DNA from: Paracoccus sp. M683 | Lineage (GTDB): Bacteria > Pseudomonadota > Alphaproteobacteria > Rhodobacterales > Rhodobacteraceae | Length of the DNA stretch: 64,000 nucleotides | NCBI RefSeq assembly: GCF_007096355.1 | Contig: NZ_VKDF01000012.1 | Location: 23,602-87,601, forward strand | Direction of reading: 5' to 3' | In this document: positions 8,699 through 17,414 of the stretch, one piece after another | Layout of the letters: every line of letters starts with the position of its first letter | Numbering within the stretch: the stretch's first letter is position 1 | Notes under the pieces: model-generated | What the model was told of the DNA's origin: nothing | The model's input: the letters and a program-made list of their open reading frames with translations, nothing else | Databases searched by the model: none | Translations under genes and position numbers: made by a program

Positions 8699-10314
8699 GA
8701 TTTCAGCCTGAAACGTTGGATCTTGCCGGTCTGCGTCTTGGGCAGCGCATCGGTAAAGATCACGCTGCGCGGGTATTTATAGGGGGCGATCATGGCCTTG
8801 CAATGCGCCTGCAAACGCTGGACGGTGGCCTGATCGGGGGCAACGCCGGCTGCCAGCACCACATGCGCCTGCACGATCTGGCCGCGTTCGGCGTCAGCCA
8901 CGCCAATCACCGCGCATTCGGCCACATCGTCATGGGCCAGCAGCGCGGCCTCGACATCCGGCCCGGCGATATTATAGCCGCCCGACAGGATGATATCGTC
9001 GCTGCGCGCGGCAAAGTGGAAGCGCCCGTCCTCATCCTGCCAGAAGGTGTCGCCGGTGATGTTCCAGCCGTTCTGGACATAGTCCCCCTGCCGCGTGTCG
9101 TTCAGATAGCGGCAGCCGGTCGGCCCGATCACCGCCAACCGCCCCGGCTCGCCCCGCGCGACCTCGGAACCATCCGCATCGACGATGCGGGCGCGATAGC
9201 CGCCGACGGGCCGCCCGGTCGTGCCGGGATGGCTGTCGTCAAAGCGGTTGGTAATGAAGATATGCAAAAGCTCTGTCGAGCCGATCCCGTCCAGCATCGG
9301 CTTGCCGGTCTTGGCGCGCCATTCCTCCCAGACCGGGCCGGGCAGGGTTTCGCCCGCACTGACGGCGGCGCGCAGGCTGGAAAGGTCGGCACCTTCCTCC
9401 ATCGCGCGCAGCATCACGCGATAGGCGGTGGGCGCGGTAAAGCAGATCGTGGCGCGATGGGTCTGGATGATCTCGATCAGGTTCGGCGGCGAGGCGTTTT
9501 CCAGCAGCACCGCACTGGCGCCAAAGCGCAGCGGAAACACCGCCAGCCCGCCAAGGCCAAAGGTGAAGGCCAATGGAGGCGAGCCGACGAACACATCATC
9601 CGGCGTCACGCCCAGCACCTCTTTCCCGTAACCATCGGCGATGATCAGCAGGTCGCGGTGGAAATGCATGGTCGCCTTGGGCTCGCCCGTCGTGCCGCTG
9701 GTGAACCCCAGCAGCGCCACATCGTCGCGGCCGGTGCGCACGGGATCAAACCGCACCGGTTTGGTCAGCGCCGCCCGGTCCAGTTCGGCATCGTGATTGG
9801 CGGTGCCGTCAAAGCCCACCACGGTCCGCAGATGGGCCGAGCCCTTGGCCGCCGCGACAAGCTCATCCATCAGCCGGGTGTCACACAGCGCATGCGTCAC
9901 CTCGGCCTTGTCGATGATCTTGGTCAACTCGCCCGCGCGCAGCATCGGCATGGTATTCACGACCACCGCCCCGGCCTTGGTCGCGGCCAGCCAGCAGGCC
10001 ACCATCGCCGGGTTGTTCGCGGATCGGATCAGCACCCGGTTCCCCGGCCTGACCCCGTAATCGCTGACCAGCGCATGGGCCAGCCGGTTGGTCCAGTCCG
10101 CCAGTTCCTTATAGGTCCGCGCCCGGCCATTGCCGATCAGCGCATTGCGGTCGCCAAAGCCGTGATCGACCATGCGGTCGGTCAGTTCGGCGCCGATATT
10201 CAGCCAGTCGGGATAGTCAAACCCGGAAAGGTCGATCTGCGGCCAATCGGCCGGCGCGGGCAGGTTGTCGCGGGCAAAGCTGTCCTGATGCCCGCTTGGT
10301 CCCAGATGTTGCAT
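8695..10314 (-). CDS. Aryl-CoA ligase, probable 2-aminobenzoate (anthranilate)-CoA ligase
   Basis: The 539-residue protein is an ANL-superfamily acyl-adenylate/thioester enzyme of the benzoate-CoA ligase group. The P-loop motif TSGTTGEPK lies at residues 205-213, the aryl-binding/adenylation block [12 protein letters not shown] in the middle, and the catalytic Lys of the C-terminal lid (TGKIQRF) at 531. It would activate an aromatic acid to its CoA ester with ATP. The adjacent 2-aminobenzoyl-CoA-type monooxygenase/reductase and kynA argue for anthranilate; benzoate or salicylate remain possible. It lies 15 bp after the RidA-like gene and overlaps kynA by 4 bp. The A. evansii counterpart has been called abmG, by recollection. 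Confidence 0.88.
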   Translation of the reverse strand: MQHLGPSGHQDSFARDNLPAPADWPQIDLSGFDYPDWLNIGAELTDRMVDHGFGDRNALIGNGRARTYKELADWTNRLAHALVSDYGVRPGNRVLIRSANNPAMVACWLAATKAGAVVVNTMPMLRAGELTKIIDKAEVTHALCDTRLMDELVAAAKGSAHLRTVVGFDGTANHDAELDRAALTKPVRFDPVRTGRDDVALLGFTSGTTGEPKATMHFHRDLLIIADGYGKEVLGVTPDDVFVGSPPLAFTFGLGGLAVFPLRFGASAVLLENASPPNLIEIIQTHRATICFTAPTAYRVMLRAMEEGADLSSLRAAVSAGETLPGPVWEEWRAKTGKPMLDGIGSTELLHIFITNRFDDSHPGTTGRPVGGYRARIVDADGSEVARGEPGRLAVIGPTGCRYLNDTRQGDYVQNGWNITGDTFWQDEDGRFHFAARSDDIILSGGYNIAGPDVEAALLAHDDVAECAVIGVADAERGQIVQAHVVLAAGVAPDQATVQRLQAHCKAMIAPYKYPRSVIFTDALPKTQTGKIQRFRLKS

Positions 10315-10329
10315 CTTCGCTTCTCCCGC

Positions 10330-10725
10330 TTAGTCAGGAATAACGGCGGTGGCCTCGATCTCGACCTTGGCGCGGTCCTCGACCAGCGCCACGACCTGCA
10401 CCAGCGCCATGGCCGGGTAATGCCGCCCGATCGTATCACGATAGGCCGCGCCTATCTCGCGCAGCGCATCCAGATATTCGCGCTTGTCGGTCACATACCA
10501 GGTCAGCCGCACCAGATGTTCGGGGCCCGCGTCGCCTTCGGCCAGCACGGCCAAGACATTTTCCAACGCCTGCCGCACCTGAGCGGCGAAATCGTCGCTT
10601 TGAAACTGCTGATCGGCATCCCAGCCCACCAGCCCGCCGGTAAAGATCATCCGCCCACGCGCCGCGATCCCGTTGGCGTAACCCACGGCGCGCTTCCAAT
10701 GGGCGGGGTGCAGTTCCTCATGCAT
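10330..10725 (-). CDS. RidA/YjgF family protein, probable enamine/imine deaminase
   Basis: I start the gene at 10725 (MHEELHPAHW, 131 residues), since upstream in-frame sequence lies in the thioesterase gene; the overlap with that gene is 8 bp. The fold signature is present: GIAARGRMIFTGGLVGWD (strand with the conserved Gly-rich turn), VRQALENVLAVLAEG, and a C-terminal VALVEDRAKVEIEATAVI segment. RidA proteins hydrolyse reactive enamines and imines to keto compounds plus ammonia. The 2-aminobenzoyl-CoA monooxygenase/reductase makes a cyclic enamine CoA ester, so a dedicated deaminase in this operon makes chemical sense; that role is inference. The usual catalytic Arg is possibly replaced in this subfamily and should be checked by alignment. 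Confidence 0.85.
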   Translation of the reverse strand: MHEELHPAHWKRAVGYANGIAARGRMIFTGGLVGWDADQQFQSDDFAAQVRQALENVLAVLAEGDAGPEHLVRLTWYVTDKREYLDALREIGAAYRDTIGRHYPAMALVQVVALVEDRAKVEIEATAVIPD

Positions 10726-11107
10726 GATCGGCCTCCAATATCTTGCGGATGGTGTCGGGGATGGCCGAGGGCTTGAACCCGGCCTCCATCCAGACGACGG
10801 TAACCCGCGCGTCGATCCGGTCCTCGGCATTCAGGCGAAAGCGGATGCTGCTGCGCCCCAGATGCTCGACGCCGAGAACCCATTCCACCCGGTCGCCAAG
10901 CCGCGAAGGCTTGCGGAAATCCATCTCAAGCCGCACGGCGGGAATGCCCTGACCGGCGGCCACCATCTGGTGAAAGGGATGCTTCAGCACGTCGATGAAA
11001 TAATTTTCCACGACGTGATTCACCATCTCGGCATAACGCGGGTAAAAGACGATCCCCGCCGGGTCGCAATGGCAGAATTCGATCTGGATCACGCGGGAAT
11101 AAGCCAT
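10718..11107 (-). CDS. Acyl-CoA thioesterase, 4-hydroxybenzoyl-CoA thioesterase (4HBT) family
   Basis: This 129-residue hot-dog-fold protein has the family active-site motif EFCHCDPAGIVFYPRY at residues 9-24, with the Asp that serves as catalytic residue in the Pseudomonas-type 4HBT class. It would hydrolyse aromatic or alicyclic CoA esters, either as a pathway step or to free CoA from dead-end intermediates. Its ATG shares one base with the stop of the acyl-CoA dehydrogenase gene (TGATG) and its end overlaps the RidA-like gene, which places it firmly in the operon. The natural substrate is unknown. Confidence 0.88.
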   Translation of the reverse strand: MAYSRVIQIEFCHCDPAGIVFYPRYAEMVNHVVENYFIDVLKHPFHQMVAAGQGIPAVRLEMDFRKPSRLGDRVEWVLGVEHLGRSSIRFRLNAEDRIDARVTVVWMEAGFKPSAIPDTIRKILEADHA

Positions 11108-12240
11108 CAGTTTCCTCCCAATACGCTGCGCGCAATGACCAGCTTCTGCACGTCGCTGGCCCCTTCATAGATGCGCAGCGCCCTGATCTCACGATAAAGG
11201 CTCTCGACCGCCATCCCGACCCGCACCCCGTCGCCGCCGAACAGTTGCACCGCCTGATCAATGACGGATTGCGCAGCCTCGGTGGCATAAAGCTTGGCCA
11301 TCGCCGCCTCGCGGGTGATCCGCGCCGCACCCCGATCCTTAGCCCATGCAGCGCGATAGACCAGCAGCGCGGCGGCATCCACCTTCAACGCCATATCTGC
11401 GATATGCCCCTGAACCATCTGCAACTCGGCCATCGGCGCGCCGAACAACTGCCGTTCGGTCACCCGCGCCATCGCCTCGTCCAGCGCCCGCCGGGCAAAG
11501 CCCAAAGCCGCCGCCCCGACCGTCGGCCGGAAATGATCCAGCACGGTCATCGCGATCCGGAACCCACCGCCCGCCTCGCCGATCAGCGCCTCCTCGGGCA
11601 GCCGCAGATTGCTCAGGCGCAGATGCGCCAGCGGATGCGGCGCCATGACCTCGATCCGGCTGACGACTTCCAACCCCGGCGTATCGGCGGGCATCAAGAA
11701 GGCCGACAAACCCTTCGCGCCCGCAGCGTCGCCCGTCCGAGCAAAGATCACATAGACATCCGCAATCCCGCCATTCGAGATATAGGTCTTGTCGCCGTTC
11801 AGAACCCAATCCGCCCCATCGCGAACCGCCACGGTGCTGGTCCGAGCCACATCGGACCCCGACCCCGGCTCGGTCAGCGCAAAGCCCGAAATCGCAGCGC
11901 CTTCCCGCGTGCGCCCCAACCATTCCCGCTGCTGGGGCGAGCCGAACAGCGTCACCGCCCCCATCCCCAGCCCCTGCATGGCAAAGGCAAAATCCGCCAA
12001 CCCGTCATGCCGCGCCAGCGTCTCGCGGATCAGGCAGAGGCTGCGGATATCCAGACTGTCTCCGCCCGAGTGCTGCAACCAACCACCCGCCCCAAGCGCC
12101 GCCACCAGCCCGCGACAGGCCGCATCCACATCCCCATGATCGACCGGCAGATTGGCCGAGGCCCAGGCCTCCAGCCCCGCCGCCAATTCGCGATGCCGAT
12201 CCTCGAAAAACGGCCAATCCAGAAAGCTTTGATCCATCAT
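11107..12240 (-). CDS. Acyl-CoA dehydrogenase
   Basis: The 377-residue flavoenzyme fits the acyl-CoA dehydrogenase family: [20 protein letters not shown] (FAD/substrate loop), [19 protein letters not shown], and the C-terminal helical block with [12 protein letters not shown] and [21 protein letters not shown]. The Glu of YEGAS is at the position of the catalytic base of medium-chain enzymes. It would introduce an alpha-beta double bond into an alicyclic or ring-opened CoA ester made from anthraniloyl-CoA, passing electrons to ETF. It is separated from the crotonase gene upstream by a 51-bp gap filled with an interspersed repeat, and overlaps the thioesterase gene by one base. Confidence 0.93.
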   Translation of the reverse strand: MMDQSFLDWPFFEDRHRELAAGLEAWASANLPVDHGDVDAACRGLVAALGAGGWLQHSGGDSLDIRSLCLIRETLARHDGLADFAFAMQGLGMGAVTLFGSPQQREWLGRTREGAAISGFALTEPGSGSDVARTSTVAVRDGADWVLNGDKTYISNGGIADVYVIFARTGDAAGAKGLSAFLMPADTPGLEVVSRIEVMAPHPLAHLRLSNLRLPEEALIGEAGGGFRIAMTVLDHFRPTVGAAALGFARRALDEAMARVTERQLFGAPMAELQMVQGHIADMALKVDAAALLVYRAAWAKDRGAARITREAAMAKLYATEAAQSVIDQAVQLFGGDGVRVGMAVESLYREIRALRIYEGASDVQKLVIARSVLGGN

Positions 12241-12245
12241 CCGTG

Positions 12246-12289
12246 CCCAAATATCCTGCGGGGGTCCGGGGGTGCAAAACCCCCGGCTC
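12246..12289 (-). repeat. Interspersed GC-hairpin/GGATATTT repeat, copy A
   Basis: Read on the minus strand, a 7-bp stem (CCGGGGG/CCCCCGG, 12266-12286, loop of 7) is followed by CCCGCAGGATATTTGGG and then the acyl-CoA dehydrogenase start. It fills the gap between the crotonase and dehydrogenase genes. Related elements occur at 18041, 34425 and 41309. It may act as a processing or attenuation site inside the operon; this is inference. Confidence 0.7.
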
Positions 12290-12291
12290 CG

Positions 12292-13104
12292 TCAGTTCCC
12301 CTCGAAAACCGGCGTCTCCTTGGCGACGAAGGCCCGATAGGCCCGCTCGAAATCGCGGGTCTGCATGCAGATCGCCTGAGCCTGCGCCTCGGCCTCGATC
12401 GCCTGATCCAGCCCCATGTTCCATTCCTGGTTCAACTGCGTCTTGGTGATCCCATGCGCCCAAGTAGGCCCCGCCGCGATGGCTCGCGCCAACTCCATGG
12501 CCGCCCCTTCGACATCCTCATGCAGACTGTTCCAGAAGCCCCACCGCTCGCCCTCTTCGGCGCGCAGCACCCGGCCCGTATACAGCAGTTCGGCCGCCCG
12601 GCCCTGACCGACGATCCGGGGCAGCATCGCGCAGGCCCCCATGTCGCAGCCCGCCAGCCCGACCTTGGTGAACAGGAACGCCGCCTTGGCCGAGGGCGCC
12701 GCCAGCCGTAGATCGCTGGCCATCGCCATGATCGCCCCCGCACCGACGCAAATCCCCTCGACGGCGGCGATCACCGGCTTGCCGCAATGGATCATCGACT
12801 TGACCAACTCCCCGGTCATCCGGGTAAAGGCCAGCAGTTCGGGCATCTCCATCCCGACCAGCGGTCCGATGATCTCATGCACATCGCCGCCGGAACTGAA
12901 ATTCCCGCCATTCGAGGCCAGCACGACCACATCCACATCACTCGCATGGGCCAGCGCGCGGAAGGTTTGCCCCAATTCGGCATAGCTGTCGAAGGTCAAG
13001 GGGTTCTTGCGCTCGGGTCGGTTCAGCCGGATCACGGCGATGCGGTCGGTCACGCGCCACAGGAAATGTTGCGGGACCAGCCCCGCCATCTGGATCGGTT
13101 TCAT
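12292..13104 (-). CDS. Enoyl-CoA hydratase/isomerase (crotonase) family protein
   Basis: The 270-residue protein has the crotonase fold: [20 protein letters not shown], the oxyanion-hole loops [11 protein letters not shown] and [20 protein letters not shown], and [24 protein letters not shown]. At the place where classical hydratases carry Glu144 the sequence has Lys (FTKVGL), and an Asp sits in GCDMGA, as in crotonases that catalyse other chemistry (hydrolase or dehalogenase types). A hydration, ring-opening hydrolysis or isomerisation of an alicyclic CoA ester is therefore possible. It lies in the anthraniloyl-CoA operon, 2 bp after the marR gene. Confidence 0.88.
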   Translation of the reverse strand: MKPIQMAGLVPQHFLWRVTDRIAVIRLNRPERKNPLTFDSYAELGQTFRALAHASDVDVVVLASNGGNFSSGGDVHEIIGPLVGMEMPELLAFTRMTGELVKSMIHCGKPVIAAVEGICVGAGAIMAMASDLRLAAPSAKAAFLFTKVGLAGCDMGACAMLPRIVGQGRAAELLYTGRVLRAEEGERWGFWNSLHEDVEGAAMELARAIAAGPTWAHGITKTQLNQEWNMGLDQAIEAEAQAQAICMQTRDFERAYRAFVAKETPVFEGN

Positions 13105-13106
13105 CT

Positions 13107-13538
13107 TTATCCCTTTCCCGCCCGCGCCAATATCTCGCGCATGGTCTCTAAATCGCTGTCGCTCAGGCCATCGAAAATCGCATCGACCTCGGCCTCATGC
13201 CCCTCGGCCATCGCCTCGAATGCGGCCAGCCCGGCGGGCGTCAGCCGCACGCGGATGCGGCGGCGGTCGCCATCCTCGGCCTCGCGCCGGGCCATGCCAT
13301 CGGCCTCCAGCCGGTCGACCACGGCGGTCGCGTTGCCGTTCGACACCAGCAGCATGCGCGACAGTTCCGACATGGTCACGCCCTCGCGCCGCCGCCACAA
13401 GGCCGCCATCACGTCGAAACGCGGCAGGGTGGTCGCATGTTCGCGGCGCAGATAGTCGCGCAGGCGGTTCTCGGCGGCGCGGGTGACGCCCAGCATCCTG
13501 ATCCACAGCTTCAGCCGGCGCTTGGAAAGCTCGCTCAT
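13107..13538 (-). CDS. MarR family transcriptional regulator
   Basis: I start at 13538 ([10 protein letters not shown], 143 residues), giving a 4-bp overlap with the SDR gene; longer in-frame extensions lie within that gene. The winged helix-turn-helix is visible ([64 protein letters not shown]). MarR proteins of aromatic catabolic operons usually repress their operon and are released by the acid or its CoA ester. Being encoded within the operon it likely controls, it would autoregulate. A 16-bp palindrome upstream of the first operon gene (16727-16742) is a candidate binding site. Confidence 0.92.
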   Translation of the reverse strand: MSELSKRRLKLWIRMLGVTRAAENRLRDYLRREHATTLPRFDVMAALWRRREGVTMSELSRMLLVSNGNATAVVDRLEADGMARREAEDGDRRRIRVRLTPAGLAAFEAMAEGHEAEVDAIFDGLSDSDLETMREILARAGKG

Positions 13539-14260
13539 GCGCTTTCGCCCCCGTCCAGCACGATGGCCTGCCCGTTCACGCTGCAAGCCGCGTCCGAGGC
13601 CAGCCACATCGCCGCCGCCGTCACCTCCGCAGGCGCGATCAGCCGCCCCTGAGGGTTCCGCCCGGCCAGCGCCGCAATGGCCTGATCGCGGCTTCGCCCG
13701 GTCTTTTCCATGACATTGGCAATGCTGCGCCCGGTCATCTCGGTATCCAGATAGCCGGGGCAGATGGCGTTGGCGGTGATGCCCTTCTTCGCCACCTCAT
13801 GCGCCAGAGACCGCACCAGCCCCATGACCCCATGCTTGCTGGCCGCATAGGGCGCGGCATAGGCCGCCCCGCGAATGCCGGTGATCGAGCAGATGGCGAT
13901 CAGCCGCCCGCCCTCGGCCATCTGCGCCAGACCATGCTGGAAGGTAAGGAAAACCCCGGTCAGGTTGGTGGCAATCATGCGGTTCCAGTGATCCAGCGTG
14001 ACCTTGGCGAAAGGCGCTGCCTCGGCCACGCCGGCATTGGCGATGACGATCTGGCAGGGGCCAGCCTCGGCAAAGATCGCGGCGATCTGGTCAGGGTTGC
14101 TGACATCGCCGGTGATGGCGCGGATATTGCCGCCCGCGACCCGGTCCAGCGTGTCGCGGTTGCGCCCGGTGATGACGACCTCGTGCCCGGAGGCCGCGAA
14201 GGCGCGGGCCATGTCGGCGCCGGTGCCGGTGCCGCCGCCGGTGATCAACACGCGGCTCAT
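13535..14260 (-). CDS. Short-chain dehydrogenase/reductase (3-hydroxyacyl-CoA dehydrogenase-like)
   Basis: The 241-residue SDR has every classical mark: VLITGGGTGTGADMARA (NAD(P)-binding TGxxxGxG) at 4-20, NAG near residue 75, catalytic Ser in ICSITG, and YAASK with Tyr and Lys. The C-terminal substrate loop and GQAIVLDGG end are also typical. By context it probably oxidises or reduces a hydroxy/oxo group on a cyclohexane-CoA or ring-opened intermediate of anthraniloyl-CoA breakdown. It is the second gene of the operon, downstream of the monooxygenase/reductase across a 136-bp gap that holds a large hairpin, and overlaps marR by 4 bp. Confidence 0.92.
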   Translation of the reverse strand: MSRVLITGGGTGTGADMARAFAASGHEVVITGRNRDTLDRVAGGNIRAITGDVSNPDQIAAIFAEAGPCQIVIANAGVAEAAPFAKVTLDHWNRMIATNLTGVFLTFQHGLAQMAEGGRLIAICSITGIRGAAYAAPYAASKHGVMGLVRSLAHEVAKKGITANAICPGYLDTEMTGRSIANVMEKTGRSRDQAIAALAGRNPQGRLIAPAEVTAAAMWLASDAACSVNGQAIVLDGGESA

Positions 14261-14313
14261 GGGTGGCCTCTCAAAGTGCTGCGGTTCAACCGTTCCGCCC
14301 GGTGGGCATCACC

Positions 14314-14377
14314 GGGCAGCGCCCGACCGCCCCTCCGGGCGGGCGCTTCGCTTTCCGCCCGCGGCCGGTCGCTGCCC
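14314..14377 (-). repeat. Large imperfect GC hairpin inside the anthraniloyl-CoA operon
   Basis: GGGCAGCG (14314-14321) pairs with CGCTGCCC (14370-14377), and inside it CGGGCGG (14336-14342) pairs with CCGCCCG (14355-14361). It lies between the monooxygenase/reductase stop and the SDR start, with no T-run. It could limit read-through or protect the upstream mRNA from 3' decay. Confidence 0.6.
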
Positions 14378-14396
14378 TCATTTTGCAGCACAACCG

Positions 14397-16682
14397 TCAA
14401 ACCCGGATCTCCTCGGCTTCGCGTTCGGCCAACCGCCAGGCCTGATCCCGGCCCGCCAGATAGGGCAGGGGCCAATCAGTCCCCTTGTCGCCCAGCTTCA
14501 CCGCCGCGCGCAGCGTCCAATAGGGATCGGCGAGGTGAGGCCGCGCAAGGCAGACCAGATCGGCGCGGCCCGCCATCAGGATGCCATTCACATGATCCGG
14601 CTCATAGATATTGCCCACGGCCATCGTGGCGATCCCGGCCTCGTTGCGGATGCGATCCGAAAACGGCGTCTGGAACATCCGGCCATAGACAGGCCGCCCC
14701 TCGGTGCTGGTCTGCCCGGCGGAGACGTCGATGATATCCGCCCCCGCCGCGCGGAACAGGCGCGCGATTTCCACCGCTTCCTCGGGCGTCACGCCATGAT
14801 CGCCGACCCAATCGCAGGCGCTGATGCGGACGGACATGGGCTTTTCGGCGGGCCAGATGGTGCGCATGGCGGCAAAGACCTCCAGGGGCCAGCGCATGCG
14901 GTTTTCCAGCGAGCCGCCATAGTCATCCTCGCGCCGGTTCGAGACGGGCGAGATGAAGCTGCTGATCAGATAGCCATGGGCCGCGTGCAACTCGACCATG
15001 TCGAACCCCGCCCGCGCGGCCATCTCGGTCGCGGCGACGAACTGGTCGCGGACCTGATCCATATCGGCGCGGGTCATAGCCTGTGGCACGGCATTTCCCG
15101 CCGCCCACGGGATCGCGCTGGAGGAAAGCAGCGGCCAGTTGCCCTCAGGCAGGGGCTGGTCCATCCCTTCCCACCCGATCCGGGTGCTGCCCTTGCGGCC
15201 CGAATGGCCGATCTGGCAGCAGATTTTCGCGTCGGTTTCCTGATGCACGAAATCGGTGATCTCGCGCCATGCCGCCTCGTGCTCGGGGGCATAGAGGCCG
15301 GGGCAGCCCGGCGTGATGCGGCCCTCAGGCGAGACGCAGGTCATCTCGGTATAGACCAGCCCGGCGCCGCCCTTGGCGCGTTCGCCGTAATGGACCAGAT
15401 GCCAGTTGGTCGGGCGACCATCGACGGCCTTGTATTGCGCCATGGGCGAGACGACGACGCGATTTTTCAGCGCCATGTCGCGTAGCGCGAAGGGGGCGAA
15501 CATCGGCGCGCGGCCGGGCTGACCGCCAGCCTGTTCCTGAAACCAGTCCTCGGCGCGGGCGACCCAATCGGGGTCACGCAGGCGCAGGTTTTCATGGCTG
15601 ATCCGCTGGCTGCGCGTCAGCAGGGAATAGGTGAACTGGATCGGGTCGAGGTTCAGGTAACGCTCGACCTGCTCGAACCATTCAAGGCTGTTGCGGGCGG
15701 CGGATTGCAGGCGCAGGACCTCGAGTCGCCGTTCCTCTTGATAGCGTTCAAAGGCCGCTTCCATCGTCGGTTCGGAATGCAGGTATTCGGCCAGCGCGAT
15801 GGCGCTGTCAAAGGCCAGCCGCGTGCCCGAGCCGATCGAAAAATGTCCCGTCGCCGCTGCATCGCCCATCAGCACGACATTGCCGTCATACCAGCGATCA
15901 CAGATGACGCGGGGAAAGTTCATCCACACCGCCGAGCCGCGCAGATGCGCCGCATTCGAGATCAGATCATGCCCGCCAAGGTGACCCTCAAAGACCTGAC
16001 GACAGGTTTCAACGGTCTGCTCCTTGGTCATGTCCGCGAAGCCGAAATTATCCCATGTCTCTTGGCCGCATTCGACGATGAAGGTCGCGGTCTCGTCGTC
16101 GAATTGATAAACATGCGCCCAGACCCAGCCATGGGGCGTCTTCTCGAAGATGAAGGTAAAGGCGTCGTTGAATTTCTGGCGGGTGCCGAGCCAGATGAAC
16201 TTGGCCAGCCGCATGTCGATATCGGGCTTGAAGGTCGCCGCATATTCCGTGCGCACACGGCTGTTCAGCCCGTCCGAGGCGACGATCAGGTCGTAATCGT
16301 TGCGGTAATCCTCGGCGCTGGTGAATTCGGTCTCGAAGCGCATCTCGACGCCCAGCTCCGCCGCGCGGGCCTGCAACAGCGTCAGCATCTTCTTGCGCCC
16401 GATGCCAGCAAAGCCATGCCCGCCCGAGACATCGCGCCGCCCCTCGCGGATCACGGCTATATCGTCCCAATAGATGAAGTTCTGCCGGATGGCCTCGGTC
16501 GATTGCGGGTCGTTCTTCTGCATGCGTTCCAGCGCATCATCGGACAGGACAACGCCCCAGCCAAAGGTGTCATTGGCGCGGTTGCGCTCGATCACCGTGA
16601 CCTGATGGGCCGGGTCGCGCAGCTTCATCGACATGGCGAAATAAAGACCCGCAGGCCCGCCGCCGAGGCAGAGAATCTTCAT
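14397..16682 (-). CDS. 2-aminobenzoyl-CoA monooxygenase/reductase (fused flavoprotein hydroxylase and OYE-type reductase)
   Basis: The 761-residue protein is a fusion. Residues 1-385 are an FAD aromatic hydroxylase ([16 protein letters not shown], Rossmann GxGxxG-like; [19 protein letters not shown], the GD flavin motif). Residues from about 390 are an old-yellow-enzyme TIM barrel ([49 protein letters not shown]) binding FMN. In Azoarcus evansii an enzyme with this architecture hydroxylates and reduces anthraniloyl-CoA to 2-amino-5-oxocyclohex-1-ene-carbonyl-CoA, dearomatising without ring cleavage. Databases also name the family salicylyl-CoA 5-hydroxylase. The start at 16682 follows a good GGGAGG ribosome site, 7 bases away. 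It is the first gene of the catabolic operon. Confidence 0.92.
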   Translation of the reverse strand: MKILCLGGGPAGLYFAMSMKLRDPAHQVTVIERNRANDTFGWGVVLSDDALERMQKNDPQSTEAIRQNFIYWDDIAVIREGRRDVSGGHGFAGIGRKKMLTLLQARAAELGVEMRFETEFTSAEDYRNDYDLIVASDGLNSRVRTEYAATFKPDIDMRLAKFIWLGTRQKFNDAFTFIFEKTPHGWVWAHVYQFDDETATFIVECGQETWDNFGFADMTKEQTVETCRQVFEGHLGGHDLISNAAHLRGSAVWMNFPRVICDRWYDGNVVLMGDAAATGHFSIGSGTRLAFDSAIALAEYLHSEPTMEAAFERYQEERRLEVLRLQSAARNSLEWFEQVERYLNLDPIQFTYSLLTRSQRISHENLRLRDPDWVARAEDWFQEQAGGQPGRAPMFAPFALRDMALKNRVVVSPMAQYKAVDGRPTNWHLVHYGERAKGGAGLVYTEMTCVSPEGRITPGCPGLYAPEHEAAWREITDFVHQETDAKICCQIGHSGRKGSTRIGWEGMDQPLPEGNWPLLSSSAIPWAAGNAVPQAMTRADMDQVRDQFVAATEMAARAGFDMVELHAAHGYLISSFISPVSNRREDDYGGSLENRMRWPLEVFAAMRTIWPAEKPMSVRISACDWVGDHGVTPEEAVEIARLFRAAGADIIDVSAGQTSTEGRPVYGRMFQTPFSDRIRNEAGIATMAVGNIYEPDHVNGILMAGRADLVCLARPHLADPYWTLRAAVKLGDKGTDWPLPYLAGRDQAWRLAEREAEEIRV

Positions 16683-16724
16683 GAAGGCACCTCCCATGCG
16701 CGGGAAAGTGGCATGGGTGCGAAA

Positions 16725-17414
16725 TTATTTCAAGTTTGAAATTTCTGCGCGGAGGGCATCGGCGATGAGGCGCGGAACCTGTGGGTTCAGCCCGATGGGG
16801 TCGAGGCGCGGGCCGGTGAAACCGGCCTGGTCCAGCGCGTTCGGAAGGTCGTCAAGCACGTGATCGGCCTTGAGCGCGAAAAGCGGCAGGCTGACGGCGC
16901 GGGTCAGGCCACGGGCAGCGTCGGCGATGAAGGGGGCCTGTTCGACAAAGCCGGTGACGACGCGGGCGAAATCGGGGGCGAGTTGCGCGGCCAGTGCCGA
17001 GGTGATGGTGAAACTCGCCTGTGAACGCTGAGAGCCGTGGGCGGTCAGCAGCAGTGTTGTGTCCTGTGGCTGCCAGCCTTGCGTTGCGGCGGCGGCATGG
17101 GCGGTGGCCACGATCAGCGGGGGCAGGGCGGGGTCGGTGCCGAAGGGGCGCAGGATGCGGGCACCCGTCGCGCCGACCTTGGCGAGGCGGCGGGGCAGTT
17201 CGGTGCCGGTGAACCAGCCTTCGGCCATGAACATGGGATAGATCAGGCTGTCAGGATCGGCGGCTGTGGCCAAGGCACCGGGCATGGCCAGCGTGGCGCC
17301 TGCGACGGGGCAGCCGGGGTTTTCGGAGGCGACCTGTGCGGCAAGGTCACGGATCGCCTGCTCCTGCGGCTCGGGGTCGCCGGGCTGGCCGTGCGAGACG
17401 ATGACGGCCTTCAT
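16725..17414 (-). CDS. CbiX/SirB-like chelatase family protein
   Basis: The 229-residue protein has two half-domains each with a chelatase-type His: VIVSHGQPGDPEPQEQA near the N terminus (His8) and LLLTAHGSQRSQASF in the second half. This is the CbiX/sirohydrochlorin chelatase arrangement, in which His residues bind the metal inserted into a tetrapyrrole. No other siroheme or cobalamin gene is nearby. It overlaps the upstream DUF4202 gene by 4 bp (ATGA), so the two are translationally coupled. Metal and substrate cannot be decided; siroheme ferrochelatase is the simplest guess. Confidence 0.8.
   Translation of the reverse strand: MKAVIVSHGQPGDPEPQEQAIRDLAAQVASENPGCPVAGATLAMPGALATAADPDSLIYPMFMAEGWFTGTELPRRLAKVGATGARILRPFGTDPALPPLIVATAHAAAATQGWQPQDTTLLLTAHGSQRSQASFTITSALAAQLAPDFARVVTGFVEQAPFIADAARGLTRAVSLPLFALKADHVLDDLPNALDQAGFTGPRLDPIGLNPQVPRLIADALRAEISNLK
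16727..16742. promoter_or_regulatory. Candidate MarR operator
   Basis: ATTTCAAGTTTGAAAT is a 7-2-7 palindrome with no mismatch in the arms. It lies 44-60 bases before the monooxygenase/reductase start and overlaps the last codons of the CbiX-like gene. MarR-family operators are typically palindromes of about this size. A second inverted repeat, CCCATG (16693-16698) with CATGGG (16712-16717), lies between it and the start codon. The link to the operon's own MarR protein is inference. Confidence 0.5.

Noticed and set aside
8716..10776. 686-codon plus-strand frame opposite the CoA ligase
   Set aside because: Shadow of the ligase, which has all ANL motifs; no domain in the opposite frame.
14397..16682. 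Reading the fused flavoprotein as a frameshift-joined pair of genes
   Set aside because: The frame is continuous and the two-domain fusion is the known architecture of 2-aminobenzoyl-CoA monooxygenase/reductase.
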